Positions 27,126 to 34,529 of a stretch of 64,000 nt of DNA are shown in pieces (position 1 is the stretch's first letter; the number at the start of each line of letters is the position of its first letter). The DNA comes from Cyclobacterium amurskyense. GTDB lineage: Bacteria; Bacteroidota; Bacteroidia; Cytophagales; Cyclobacteriaceae. The stretch covers positions 2,639,001-2,703,000 of the forward strand of contig NZ_CP012040.1 in the NCBI RefSeq assembly GCF_001050135.1. Direction: 5' to 3'. Made by a program: the position numbers and the translations under genes. Below the pieces are notes generated by a model. It was given only the letters and a program-made list of their open reading frames with translations, did no database searches and was not told where the DNA came from.

Positions 27126-27906
27126 TCCTACTTTTGGTATCTGTAGGCTTTCACTCCTCAGTGTTTATGAGAAACCTGTGAGTGATGCCGGGTTAAGCAC
27201 CCAAATACTTTTTGGTGAGTTGTATGAAGTTATTGTGGTGAGTGATGATGGACAGTGGTTAAAAATTGAAGGTTTAGAATTCATTGGCTCAGGTTGGATT
27301 CTTGCTTCCCAACATCATCCCCTTACGAAAGAAGCATTCGAATTTTTTGCGAAATCGCCCCGTCAAATAGTCTCCCAAGGGATAGGGGAAATAAAGTTGA
27401 AAGATGCTACTATGTTTTTATTGCCCGGTAGTCAGTTACATGCCGGACAAAATGAAATCTTCGAGTGGGAAGATTCAATAAAATTTAAGGGGAATAGTAG
27501 GCCTTATGAAAAGAAAGCCAATAGGCAGGAAATTAAAAAAATAGGCTTAAGATTTCTCCATGCCCCTTATCTATCCGGGGGCAGAAGCATTTTTGGTTTA
27601 AATGGATCTTCTTGGATTAACTTGCTTTTTAAAATAGGAGGGATAGTCTTCCCGAATGAACTTGGTTCACTAGGGCATATAGAAGGAAGGCAGGATGTTT
27701 CTGAAATAGATGTAGGAGATGTAATCATTTTTGGCAACCAAAGTGGCGTGCCATTTCAGTTGGGGTTATATATTGGTGAGGGCACATTACTTTGGGTCAA
27801 AGAAAAAGTAAAGTTCGGGGCTTTTGATCCGGAAAAATGGAGCACAACCAATAATCGCTTTAAAAACAATGTTCAATTGCTAACCGTAAAAAAACTAGTA
27901 GATTGA
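27091..27906 (+). CDS. SH3 plus NlpC/P60-like protein with lost catalytic residues
   Basis: The product has 271 aa. N-terminal SH3b-like region (~15-75, ICRLSLLSVYEKP, FGELYEVIVV, WLKIEG), a middle domain (~80-145), and a C-terminal NlpC/P60-like domain (~150-270). The family's GIDCSGF appears as GLNGSSW (residues 169-175), so the catalytic Cys is Gly172. The HVGIYLG-type motif appears as QLGLYIG, so the catalytic His is Gln223, and the region after it has Trp235. The fold appears kept (GDVIIFGN) while the active site is gone, suggesting a cell-wall-binding or regulatory role. No signal peptide is visible. The start overlaps smpB by 35 bases; no other ATG lies near the first domain. The stop shares one base with the HNH gene start. 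Confidence 0.75.
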   Translation: MQNETFKEWHSNPTFGICRLSLLSVYEKPVSDAGLSTQILFGELYEVIVVSDDGQWLKIEGLEFIGSGWILASQHHPLTKEAFEFFAKSPRQIVSQGIGEIKLKDATMFLLPGSQLHAGQNEIFEWEDSIKFKGNSRPYEKKANRQEIKKIGLRFLHAPYLSGGRSIFGLNGSSWINLLFKIGGIVFPNELGSLGHIEGRQDVSEIDVGDVIIFGNQSGVPFQLGLYIGEGTLLWVKEKVKFGAFDPEKWSTTNNRFKNNVQLLTVKKLVD

Positions 27907-28424
27907 TGAAGGAGATATCAGAAAAGAAAGTGCTTGTCCTGAACTTAGATCATTCACCGGTAGGGGTAGTCAATGTACACAAGGGTTTTGTGTTGACTTA
28001 TCTAGATAAAGCCACTTTACTGGTAAAGTACGATTACCTTCAAATAAGGTCAGTAGACCATGTTTTTGATTACCCTGCAGTTATTCGGCTCAATCATTAC
28101 AAAAACATCCCTTATAATGGGGTTTTGCTGAACAGAAACAATCTTTTTAAGCGGGATAAATATACTTGTCAGTATTGTGGGTCTGAGAAAGACCTGACCC
28201 TTGACCATGTTATTCCTAAATCCAAAGGGGGAAAAACTACTTGGAAGAATCTCATTACTGCCTGCCACCGCTGCAATACCATTAAGGGCAATAAAACTCC
28301 TGAAGAAGCAGGTATGCCGCTTGTGAGCTTTCCTTTTAAACCAAATCTTTCCTATTTTCTTGCTGAATATGCCGAACGCCATGCTGAAGAATGGATTCCA
28401 TTTCTTGCCATGAGGCAAGTTTGA
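27906..28424 (+). CDS. HNH endonuclease
   Basis: The product has 172 aa from the ATG at 27906; the preceding stop TGA and this ATG share one base (TGATG), pointing to coupled translation. The C-terminal half holds an HNH module with a zinc ribbon: YTCQYCGSEKDLTLDHVIPKS (pattern; CQYC ~79-82, H in LDHVIP), then NLITACHRCNTIKGNKTPEEAG. The N-terminal ~70 residues (VLNLDHSPVGVVNV) are the conserved extension of a standard Bacteroidota HNH family found near housekeeping genes. It is probably a structure-specific or housekeeping nuclease rather than a restriction enzyme, because no methylase is adjacent. Confidence 0.88.
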   Translation: MKEISEKKVLVLNLDHSPVGVVNVHKGFVLTYLDKATLLVKYDYLQIRSVDHVFDYPAVIRLNHYKNIPYNGVLLNRNNLFKRDKYTCQYCGSEKDLTLDHVIPKSKGGKTTWKNLITACHRCNTIKGNKTPEEAGMPLVSFPFKPNLSYFLAEYAERHAEEWIPFLAMRQV

Positions 28425-28474
28425 TCAAAAGGGACTGTAAATATTTTAGATCTTGATATTTTGTTGGTTTACAG

Positions 28475-28504
28475 TTTCTAATCCTAAAATAATTCGTAAA
28501 TTTG
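28475..28504 (+). promoter_or_regulatory. Candidate rpsA promoter
   Basis: TTTC (28475-28478), an 18-base spacer, TAAATTTG (28497-28504) match the Bacteroidota TTTG/TAnnTTTG pattern with one mismatch in the upstream box. Transcription would begin near 28511, leaving a leader of about 95 bases before rpsA. Confidence 0.55.
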
Positions 28505-28558
28505 CAATCCATTCGGGTGAATGGGCCTTCTAACAAAAGGAATCATTAATAAAAACCT

Positions 28559-28592
28559 CAGCCTGATGATCCTAGGGCTGTTGAAAATCAGG
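28559..28592 (+). promoter_or_regulatory. rpsA leader with mutually exclusive stems
   Basis: CAGCC (28559-28563) can pair with GGCTG (28576-28580). Alternatively CCTGAT (28562-28567) can pair with ATCAGG (28587-28592). The two stems share bases and cannot form together. They lie 15-48 bases before the rpsA ATG, where an autoregulatory structure for ribosomal protein S1 would be expected. Function is inferred. Confidence 0.3.
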
Positions 28593-28606
28593 GTTATATA
28601 TTAATT

Positions 28607-30388
28607 ATGTCAAATCAAGAAGATTTTAATTGGGACAAATTTGAAACCAAGGGTTTTGGAGAAGGCTACACCAAAGCTGAGAGAGAGGAAATGGAAAACC
28701 TCTACGACAATACCCTTACTGAGATTACAGAAAAAGAAGTTATCACAGGTACCGTAGTTGGTATCAATGATAAGGATGTAATCATAAACATTGGTTTCAA
28801 ATCAGATGGACTAGTTCCTCTAAATGAATTCCGTGATATTGAAGGTTTGAAAATCGGTGATGAAGTAGAATTATTCATCGAGGAGCAGGAGAATTCATTG
28901 GGTCAGTTAGTTCTTTCCCGTAAGAAAGCCAAGATGGTGAAAGCTTGGCAAACCATTGAGGAAGCATTGGAGCAAGACAATGTGATCGAAGGTTTGGTTA
29001 AGAGAAGAACCAAAGGTGGATTGATCGTTGATATCTATGGTGTAGAAGCCTTCTTACCTGGATCTCAAATCGACGTTAAACCTATCAGAGATTTTGATAT
29101 CTATGTAGGCAAAAAGATGGAAGTTAAAGTGGTGAAAATAAACCACGCTAATGATAACGTTGTTGTTTCACACAAAGTCTTGATCGAAAAAGATCTTGAG
29201 AAACAAAAAGCTGAAATCCTTAACAACCTTGAAAAAGGTCAAGTACTTGAAGGTATTATCAAAAACATGACCAATTTCGGTGTATTCATCGATTTGGGTG
29301 GTGTAGATGGTTTACTTCATATTACAGATATTTCTTGGGGACGTATCAATCATCCAGAAGAAGTGCTTAACCTTGACGACAAAGTTCAGGTAGTAGTACT
29401 AGACTTTGATGATGATAAGAAAAGAATTTCTTTGGGTATGAAGCAATTGACTGCTCATCCTTGGGATTCTCTTTCTGCTACTTTGGAAGTTGGTTCTAAA
29501 GTTAAAGGTAAGATTGTAAACGTAGCTGACTACGGTGCATTCCTTGAATTGGCTCCTGGCGTTGAAGGTTTGATTCACGTATCTGAAATGTCTTGGTCAC
29601 AACACTTAAGAAATCCAGCTGACTTCGTGAAAGTTAGTGACGAGATCGAAGCTGTTGTTCTTACTTTAGACAAAGAAGAGCGTAAGATGTCTTTAGGTAT
29701 CAAACAACTTACTGAAGACCCTTGGACTAAACAAGAAATGTCTACCAAATATGCTATCGGTACCAAACATAAAGGTATTGTTAGAAACCTTACCAACTTC
29801 GGTCTTTTCTTAGAGCTTGAAGAAGGTATCGACGGATTGGTTCACGTATCTGATTTATCTTGGACTAAAAAGATCAAGCATCCATCAGAATTTGTGAAAG
29901 TAAGTGACGAATTGGATGTTATCGTTCTAGAATTAGATCTTGATAGCAGAAGATTGGCACTTGGGCACAAACAATTGGAAGAAAACCCTTGGGATACTTT
30001 CGAAAATGTGTTCCCAATTGGATCTACTCATAAATGCTCTATCATCTCTAAAAATGATAAAGGAGCTGTACTTGAATTGCCTTACGGTCTTGAAGGATTT
30101 GCTACTACCAAAAATCTTGAAAAAGAGGACGGAAGCCAAGCAGATGCAGGTGAAAGCCTTGACTTCACTGTAATTGAGTTTTCTAAAGACGACAAGCGAA
30201 TAGTACTTTCTCACACTGCTACCTTCAAAGAAGAAGCAATGCCTAAAGCTACTACTAAGAAAGCGAGCAGTCCTAAAAAGAAAGCTGCAAGCAGCACTGA
30301 CAGTGGAGCTGGCGCAGAAAAATCTACATTAGGAGATTTGGATGCATTGTCTGCATTGAAAGAAAAAATGGATCAGGGTAAAAAATAA
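28607..30388 (+). CDS. rpsA: 30S ribosomal protein S1
   Basis: The product has 593 aa. Six S1 RNA-binding domains are visible, starting near residues 45 (ITGTVVGINDKDVIINIG), 125 (IEGLVKRRTKGGLIVDI), 210 (LEGIIKNMTNFGVFIDLGG), 297 (VKGKIVNVADYGAFLEL), 383 (HKGIVRNLTNFGLFLELEE) and 470 (HKCSIISKNDKGAVLELPY). The tail is rich in Lys, Ala and Ser. S1 binds mRNA on the small subunit; Bacteroidota have little Shine-Dalgarno use, so S1 is likely to matter for initiation. The gene has its own candidate promoter and leader, and ends at a strong terminator. Confidence 0.97.
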   Translation: MSNQEDFNWDKFETKGFGEGYTKAEREEMENLYDNTLTEITEKEVITGTVVGINDKDVIINIGFKSDGLVPLNEFRDIEGLKIGDEVELFIEEQENSLGQLVLSRKKAKMVKAWQTIEEALEQDNVIEGLVKRRTKGGLIVDIYGVEAFLPGSQIDVKPIRDFDIYVGKKMEVKVVKINHANDNVVVSHKVLIEKDLEKQKAEILNNLEKGQVLEGIIKNMTNFGVFIDLGGVDGLLHITDISWGRINHPEEVLNLDDKVQVVVLDFDDDKKRISLGMKQLTAHPWDSLSATLEVGSKVKGKIVNVADYGAFLELAPGVEGLIHVSEMSWSQHLRNPADFVKVSDEIEAVVLTLDKEERKMSLGIKQLTEDPWTKQEMSTKYAIGTKHKGIVRNLTNFGLFLELEEGIDGLVHVSDLSWTKKIKHPSEFVKVSDELDVIVLELDLDSRRLALGHKQLEENPWDTFENVFPIGSTHKCSIISKNDKGAVLELPYGLEGFATTKNLEKEDGSQADAGESLDFTVIEFSKDDKRIVLSHTATFKEEAMPKATTKKASSPKKKAASSTDSGAGAEKSTLGDLDALSALKEKMDQGKK

Positions 30389-30409
30389 TTGACCCTAGTT
30401 TATAATATT

Positions 30410-30446
30410 AAAGCACTAGCCTTTTCAAAGGTTAGTGCTTTTTTTT
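30410..30446 (+). terminator. Intrinsic terminator of rpsA
   Basis: AAAGCACTAGCCTTT (30410-30424), loop TC, AAAGGTTAGTGCTTT (30427-30441) followed by T-run: a 15-bp stem with one mismatch-type G.T pair. A 19-base piece of its right arm (CTTTTCAAAGGTTAGTGCT) recurs exactly at 34204-34222. Confidence 0.92.
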
Positions 30447-30552
30447 GCCCTATTTTTTTTCGCTTTCTGATATTTGCCTTCTTTTTTAATCTTTTAGTTC
30501 CTCTAAATAATGAGTTGCTATGATGGACTGTCTCTCTTACTATAAGTAACTA

Positions 30553-30766
30553 TTTAACCCGGATTATGTAATAGGATTTCTCCGTCCTGACAATGTCAGG
30601 GGTGAAGCCTGTCCCGTGTTTACGGGAAGTGTTGCAATCGAGACAATCGGTCGTTGGAGATTTTAGCATAGCACCGCTATGGTGAAATTGAAAACAGCAA
30701 CGAAGTGGCTGATTTTGAAGCGATTTCAGCACGTAATAGAATGTCTATTGCATATTTCGGGTTTAA
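30553..30766 (+). repeat. Dispersed intergenic repeat, full copy (E)
   Basis: This 214-base copy is nearly identical to copy B at 9529. Differences fall mainly in the loop of the first hairpin (CCTGAC-AAT-GTCAGG against CAT), the loop of the last hairpin (AATAGA-ATG-TCTATT against TTG), a variable segment after GTTGCAATCG, and a few single bases. Stems are unchanged. It lies 106 bases downstream of the rpsA terminator and about 185 upstream of the TonB receptor promoter, so unlike copies A and B it is outside an obvious 3' UTR. Confidence 0.9.
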
Positions 30767-30951
30767 GTCTAAACGGAGGCTTTTAAAATCCATGATTCCC
30801 CTCCTTATTAATTAGTGGGATTATTTTGTTCCCCTCTCTAATGGCTCTTATTTATTCTCCTGATTGGGTTTGCAAAGCGAGTATTTAGGTTTAAACTATT
30901 GTGCTGTCACTTCATACTGTAAAAAAAAATGTAAATATTCGTCAAATTTAT

Positions 30952-30981
30952 TTGTTAGACAAATCTAACTTATTAATTTTG
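30952..30981 (+). promoter_or_regulatory. Promoter of TonB receptor/thioredoxin operon
   Basis: TTG (30952-30954; TTTG from 30951), a 19-base spacer, TAATTTTG (30974-30981) match the Bacteroidota promoter pattern exactly. The ATG at 31004 is 22 bases downstream, giving a short leader. A palindrome fills the spacer. Confidence 0.75.
30954..30969 (+). promoter_or_regulatory. Palindromic operator GTTAGA-CAAA-TCTAAC
   Basis: A perfect 6-bp inverted repeat with a 4-base centre, placed between the two promoter boxes and overlapping the upstream one. Occupancy would block RNA polymerase. Its shape (TTAGAC, centre, TCTAA) resembles operators of DtxR/MntR-family metal repressors; assignment to such a regulator, and so to iron or manganese, is inference. 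Confidence 0.55.
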
Positions 30982-31003
30982 TGAGTGTATATAATTTAAT
31001 AAT

Positions 31004-33301
31004 ATGAATCTAATAAGATACCAAGCGCTATTGCTAATGCTTTTTGCATTGTTTTTATATTCCCCTGTTAGAGGGCAAAAAAGAGGAGTGGTGACTGGTA
31101 GAGTGGTCGCTGAATCAGGCGTAGAACTGGAATTTGCCAATGTGGGAATACGTAAAATTTCTTTAGGAGGAGTGACGGATCAAAATGGTTCTTTCTCTAT
31201 TCAGAATGTCCCATATGGTGAGCATATATTAACGGCATCGATGATAGGCTTTGAACCAAAGCAAATTAAGATAGAAGTTTCTGCAAATAAATCAGGGGAG
31301 TCTTACTTATTTACCTTAAATGAAACTGCGGGAGCTTTGGGGGAGGTAGTGGTTTCAGGAACCATGAAAGAGGTTTCAAAATTGGATAGTCCGGTACCTG
31401 TAGAAGTCTATTTAGCCAATTTTTTCCGAGCCAATCCCACACCTTCTGTTTTCGAGTCTCTTCAGAATGTAAATGGAGTCCGTCCCCAAATAAATTGTAA
31501 TGTATGCAATACAGGGGACATCCATATCAATGGACTTGAAGGTCCTTATACCATGGTTTTGATAGATGGTATGCCCATTGTAAGTGGGCTGTCTTCAGTA
31601 TATGGTTTGACGGGTATTCCACAAGCGCTTATTGAAAGGGTAGAGGTGGTTAAAGGTCCGGCTTCTACTTTGTATGGATCAGAGGCAGTGGGTGGATTGA
31701 TAAATATTATTACCAAAAAGCCCTCATCTGCTCCCTTACTGACTGCAGATGTTTTCAGTACAGACTGGGCTGATGTCAATGCAGATTTGGGATTGCGATA
31801 CAATTTGTCCGATAAAACCCAAGGGCTTTTAGGTGTGAATTATTTTAACTACCAAAATGCTTTGGACAAGAATGAGGATGGCTTTACTGATGTAACCTTG
31901 CAGAATAGAATTTCTGTATTTAATAAATTTAATTTTGGGAGGAAATCTGGCAAGAACTTTTCTGTAGCTGGGCGTTATGTCTATGAAGACAGATGGGGAG
32001 GGGAAATGGATTGGTCTTCTGAATACCGTGGAGGGGATGAGATCTATGCGGAAAGTATTTATACCAGCCGTTGGGAAATGTTTGGGGTATACCAACTTCC
32101 TGTTGAGGAAGACCTCAACTTTCAATTTAGCACCAATGGACACAAGCAAAATTCTGTTTATGGTGACACTCCTTATATAGCGGATCAATACATTGGTTTT
32201 GGCCAACTAACCTGGAATAAACCCTTGAAATACCATGATCTATTGTTTGGCATGGCCTACAGGTATACCTATTATGATGACAATACTCCAGCTACAGCTA
32301 CAGAAAATGAAATAAACGAGCCCTCAATCACTCATTTGCCGGGGGCTTTTATCCAAGATGAAATTACTTTCAATGAGACCCACAAAATATTATTAGGGAT
32401 GCGCTATGATTATAATAGTCTGCATGGAAGTATTGTTTCACCAAGGATAAATTACAAATGGACCTCCAAGAATAAACAAGATGTGATTAGGTTAAGTCTG
32501 GGAAATGGATACCGTGTAGCCAATGTCTTTACTGAAGATCATGCAGCACTTACCGGAGCAAGGGAAGTAGTATTTGAGGAGGAGCTTGATCCAGAAACCT
32601 CTTGGAATGCCAATTTAAACCTTGTAAAGAAGATCTACACAGCCAGTCAAGTTTATATTGGCTTGGACGCATCAGCATTTTATACGTATTTCAACAATGC
32701 CATATTGCCTGATTACGAGACAGATCCGAATAAGATAATTTATGGTAACTTAGATGGGTCAGCGGTTTCTAAAGGAGCCTCTTTAAATGTAGAGATGTCC
32801 TGGTTGAATGGTTTGAATATCATAGTGGGAGGTACGCTCATGGACGTTTCAGTTACAGAAAATGATGTTACTTACAGGCAATTGCTTACTGAAAGATTTA
32901 GTGGGGTATGGAGTGTAGGTTATACCATTTCTTCCATTGATTTGACCGTGGATTATACAGGAAACCTTTATGGCCCTATGAGGTTACCATTATTGGGAGA
33001 TCTAGATGATCGCCCAGCTTATTCCCCTTGGTATAGTCTACAGAATTTACAACTTACCAAACAATTAAATACTAAATGGGAAGTATATGCAGGGGTGAAA
33101 AATCTACTAGATTTCACCCCTGCATCTAACAGTATAGCAAGGTCCTTTGATCCTTTTGACCGCAATGTTTTATTTGGGACGGATGGACAGGTGATTCCTA
33201 CCGCCGAAAACCCAAATGCGCTTACCTTTGATCCTTCCTATGTTTACGCACCCAATCAGGGTAGGAGGGCTTTTTTGGGGATAAGGTTTACATTAGATTA
33301 A
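31004..33301 (+). CDS. TonB-dependent receptor, probable metal/metal-complex uptake
   Basis: The product has 765 aa: signal peptide (1-24, ends ...PVRGQ), CarboxypepD_reg-like domain (~28-108), plug (~125-235: GLEGPYTMVLIDGMPIV, IERVEVVKGPASTLYGSEA, GGLINIITK) and a 22-strand-type barrel with a LGIRFTLD end. The plug carries a CxxC pair (C165, C168) in NCNVCNTGD, unusual for a receptor and facing the periplasm or lumen. It is the first gene of an operon with a thioredoxin-fold protein (stop and start share one base: TAATG), under a promoter with a palindromic operator. The ferric-siderophore/BtuB-like architecture, the operator and the CxxC suggest metal or metallo-ligand transport; the ligand is not identified. 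Confidence 0.88.
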   Translation: MNLIRYQALLLMLFALFLYSPVRGQKRGVVTGRVVAESGVELEFANVGIRKISLGGVTDQNGSFSIQNVPYGEHILTASMIGFEPKQIKIEVSANKSGESYLFTLNETAGALGEVVVSGTMKEVSKLDSPVPVEVYLANFFRANPTPSVFESLQNVNGVRPQINCNVCNTGDIHINGLEGPYTMVLIDGMPIVSGLSSVYGLTGIPQALIERVEVVKGPASTLYGSEAVGGLINIITKKPSSAPLLTADVFSTDWADVNADLGLRYNLSDKTQGLLGVNYFNYQNALDKNEDGFTDVTLQNRISVFNKFNFGRKSGKNFSVAGRYVYEDRWGGEMDWSSEYRGGDEIYAESIYTSRWEMFGVYQLPVEEDLNFQFSTNGHKQNSVYGDTPYIADQYIGFGQLTWNKPLKYHDLLFGMAYRYTYYDDNTPATATENEINEPSITHLPGAFIQDEITFNETHKILLGMRYDYNSLHGSIVSPRINYKWTSKNKQDVIRLSLGNGYRVANVFTEDHAALTGAREVVFEEELDPETSWNANLNLVKKIYTASQVYIGLDASAFYTYFNNAILPDYETDPNKIIYGNLDGSAVSKGASLNVEMSWLNGLNIIVGGTLMDVSVTENDVTYRQLLTERFSGVWSVGYTISSIDLTVDYTGNLYGPMRLPLLGDLDDRPAYSPWYSLQNLQLTKQLNTKWEVYAGVKNLLDFTPASNSIARSFDPFDRNVLFGTDGQVIPTAENPNALTFDPSYVYAPNQGRRAFLGIRFTLD

Positions 33302-33774
33302 TGATTAGATCAGTTACTATATATACCTTTTTACTGATGGCATTTCTCGTTGTAAATGCCAAAGGACAAAGCCTTAGCTGGACCTTAATAGAGAATCTTG
33401 AGGATAGTTTAAGGGCCAAGCCAAAGCCAATAATGGTTTTTATTCATACGGATTGGTGTAAATATTGCAAAATGCAAGAGAAGGTCACCTTCAATGATCA
33501 AGAATTAATTAATTTACTCAACCGAGATTTTTATTCTGTGAAATTAGATGCAGAAGGTGAAATCGATTTGAAGTTTATGGGCCGAACTTATAAAGGAGGA
33601 TCATCGAAAGATTACCATGAATTGTCGAAAATGTTAGGCATGAAAAACGGGAAATTGTTGTTCCCTACAACTGTATTTTATTCTCCAACTTCACAAGGTT
33701 TGAGTAAGTTTCAAGGTTTTCAGCAAGCTGGGGATTTGAAAGCCATTATTAAGAAATTTGAAGCAGGTATTTAG
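33301..33774 (+). CDS. Secreted thioredoxin-fold protein
   Basis: The product has 157 aa: a signal peptide (MIRSVTIYTFLLMAFLVVNA) and a thioredoxin-like domain of the thioredoxin_7/DUF255 kind with the active-site motif DWCKYCKMQEK (CxxC at ~52-55) and a cis-Pro-type segment LLFPTTVFYS (~120). It would act in the periplasm as a disulfide reductant or isomerase, or as a copper/heme-handling factor. Its start overlaps the stop of the TonB receptor gene by one base. Since that receptor has an exposed CxxC in its plug, the receptor itself is a candidate substrate (inference). Confidence 0.8.
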   Translation: MIRSVTIYTFLLMAFLVVNAKGQSLSWTLIENLEDSLRAKPKPIMVFIHTDWCKYCKMQEKVTFNDQELINLLNRDFYSVKLDAEGEIDLKFMGRTYKGGSSKDYHELSKMLGMKNGKLLFPTTVFYSPTSQGLSKFQGFQQAGDLKAIIKKFEAGI

Positions 33775-34056
33775 CAATCAATATAGCTGGTATAAAGCCT
33801 TCTAGCCAAGGTTTGAAAGCATTAAAAATGCCAAATAAGTTAAACGCTGGACATTGTGTTTTTCTGAGGAACCTATTATATATCAATATTTTAGTGAGTA
33901 TATAGTGTTTTTTCACATAGGCTGAAAAAATGGAACAGGTTTATTGAGGAGTTGGATTTAAATTCAACTTTTTTTTATCTTAAAATCTTGCGACTTTATT
34001 TAGGTTTTCTTTCCAAAAGCTGTGATAATGCGTAGGGTTTTTAAATATTTAGGCAT

Positions 34057-34090
34057 AAAAAAAAGGCATCCTAAAAGAAGGATGCCTTTT
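34057..34090 (-). terminator. Intrinsic terminator of tRNA-Cys
   Basis: AAAAGGCATCC (34061-34071), 8-base loop, GGATGCCTTTT (34080-34090). On the minus strand the stem is followed by a run of T, directly after the tRNA 3' end at 34092. No terminator-like feature is needed for the plus strand here. Confidence 0.88.
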
Positions 34091-34091
34091 G

Positions 34092-34162
34092 AGGTCGAGA
34101 GCGGATTCGAACCGCTGTACAAGGTTTTGCAGACCTCTGCCTAGCCACTCGGCCACTCGACC
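34092..34162 (-). tRNA. tRNA-Cys (anticodon GCA)
   Basis: Read on the minus strand, the 7-bp acceptor stem is GGTCGAG (34156-34162) with CTCGACC (34093-34099), discriminator T at 34092. The anticodon arm reads CAGAGGTCTGCAAAACCT with GCA in the loop, and the T arm is AGCGG-TTCGAAT-CCGCT. It is 71 bases; CCA is not encoded. It is a single gene, followed by a strong terminator on the minus strand. Confidence 0.95.
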
Positions 34163-34529
34163 ATTTTCAATAGCGAAGCGCAAATTTAGGCATTTAAAAT
34201 TGGCTTTTCAAAGGTTAGTGCTAAAAAATATTTACTGTTTAAAACCAAATGAGTCTCTAAAATTGAGTTTGAAACGAAATGATATTTGTTGTGGACAATA
34301 ATATTTTTTAAATTATTTCAAATTGACCCTATTTATAACGGTTCTAAATTAAACTTTCCTTCAGGTAAGGATATATAATTCACTGTTAAACAATGATTTA
34401 AACAGTATATTTAGATTTTGATCCGCTTAACTGTTCACTTTCTTTCAAGTTTGAAAAATAGAAGTTGGGTAGTACATTTGTGGGGAATTTGAATTGCACT
34501 GAGAAAATCTGAAAAAAGTATACATAACT
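34163..34529. other. Divergent regulatory region, tRNA-Cys and ACIII operon
   Basis: 367 bases without a gene. It holds the promoter at 34450-34480 for the respiratory operon, presumably the tRNA-Cys promoter on the minus strand (not confidently located), and at 34204-34222 an exact 19-base copy of the right arm of the rpsA terminator. The left arm is missing, so it cannot form that hairpin. Confidence 0.5.
34450..34480 (+). promoter_or_regulatory. Promoter of the ACIII/cytochrome oxidase operon
   Basis: TTTG (34450-34453), a 19-base spacer, TACATTTG (34473-34480) match the Bacteroidota consensus TTTG/TAnnTTTG perfectly. Predicted transcription start is near 34487, with a ~43-base leader before the first ATG at 34530. 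Confidence 0.8.

Noticed and set aside
28434..28475. Inverted repeat ACTGTAAA...TTTACAGT as an HNH-gene terminator
   Set aside because: The 8-bp arms are separated by 26 bases and lack a T-run; the right arm overlaps the candidate rpsA promoter.
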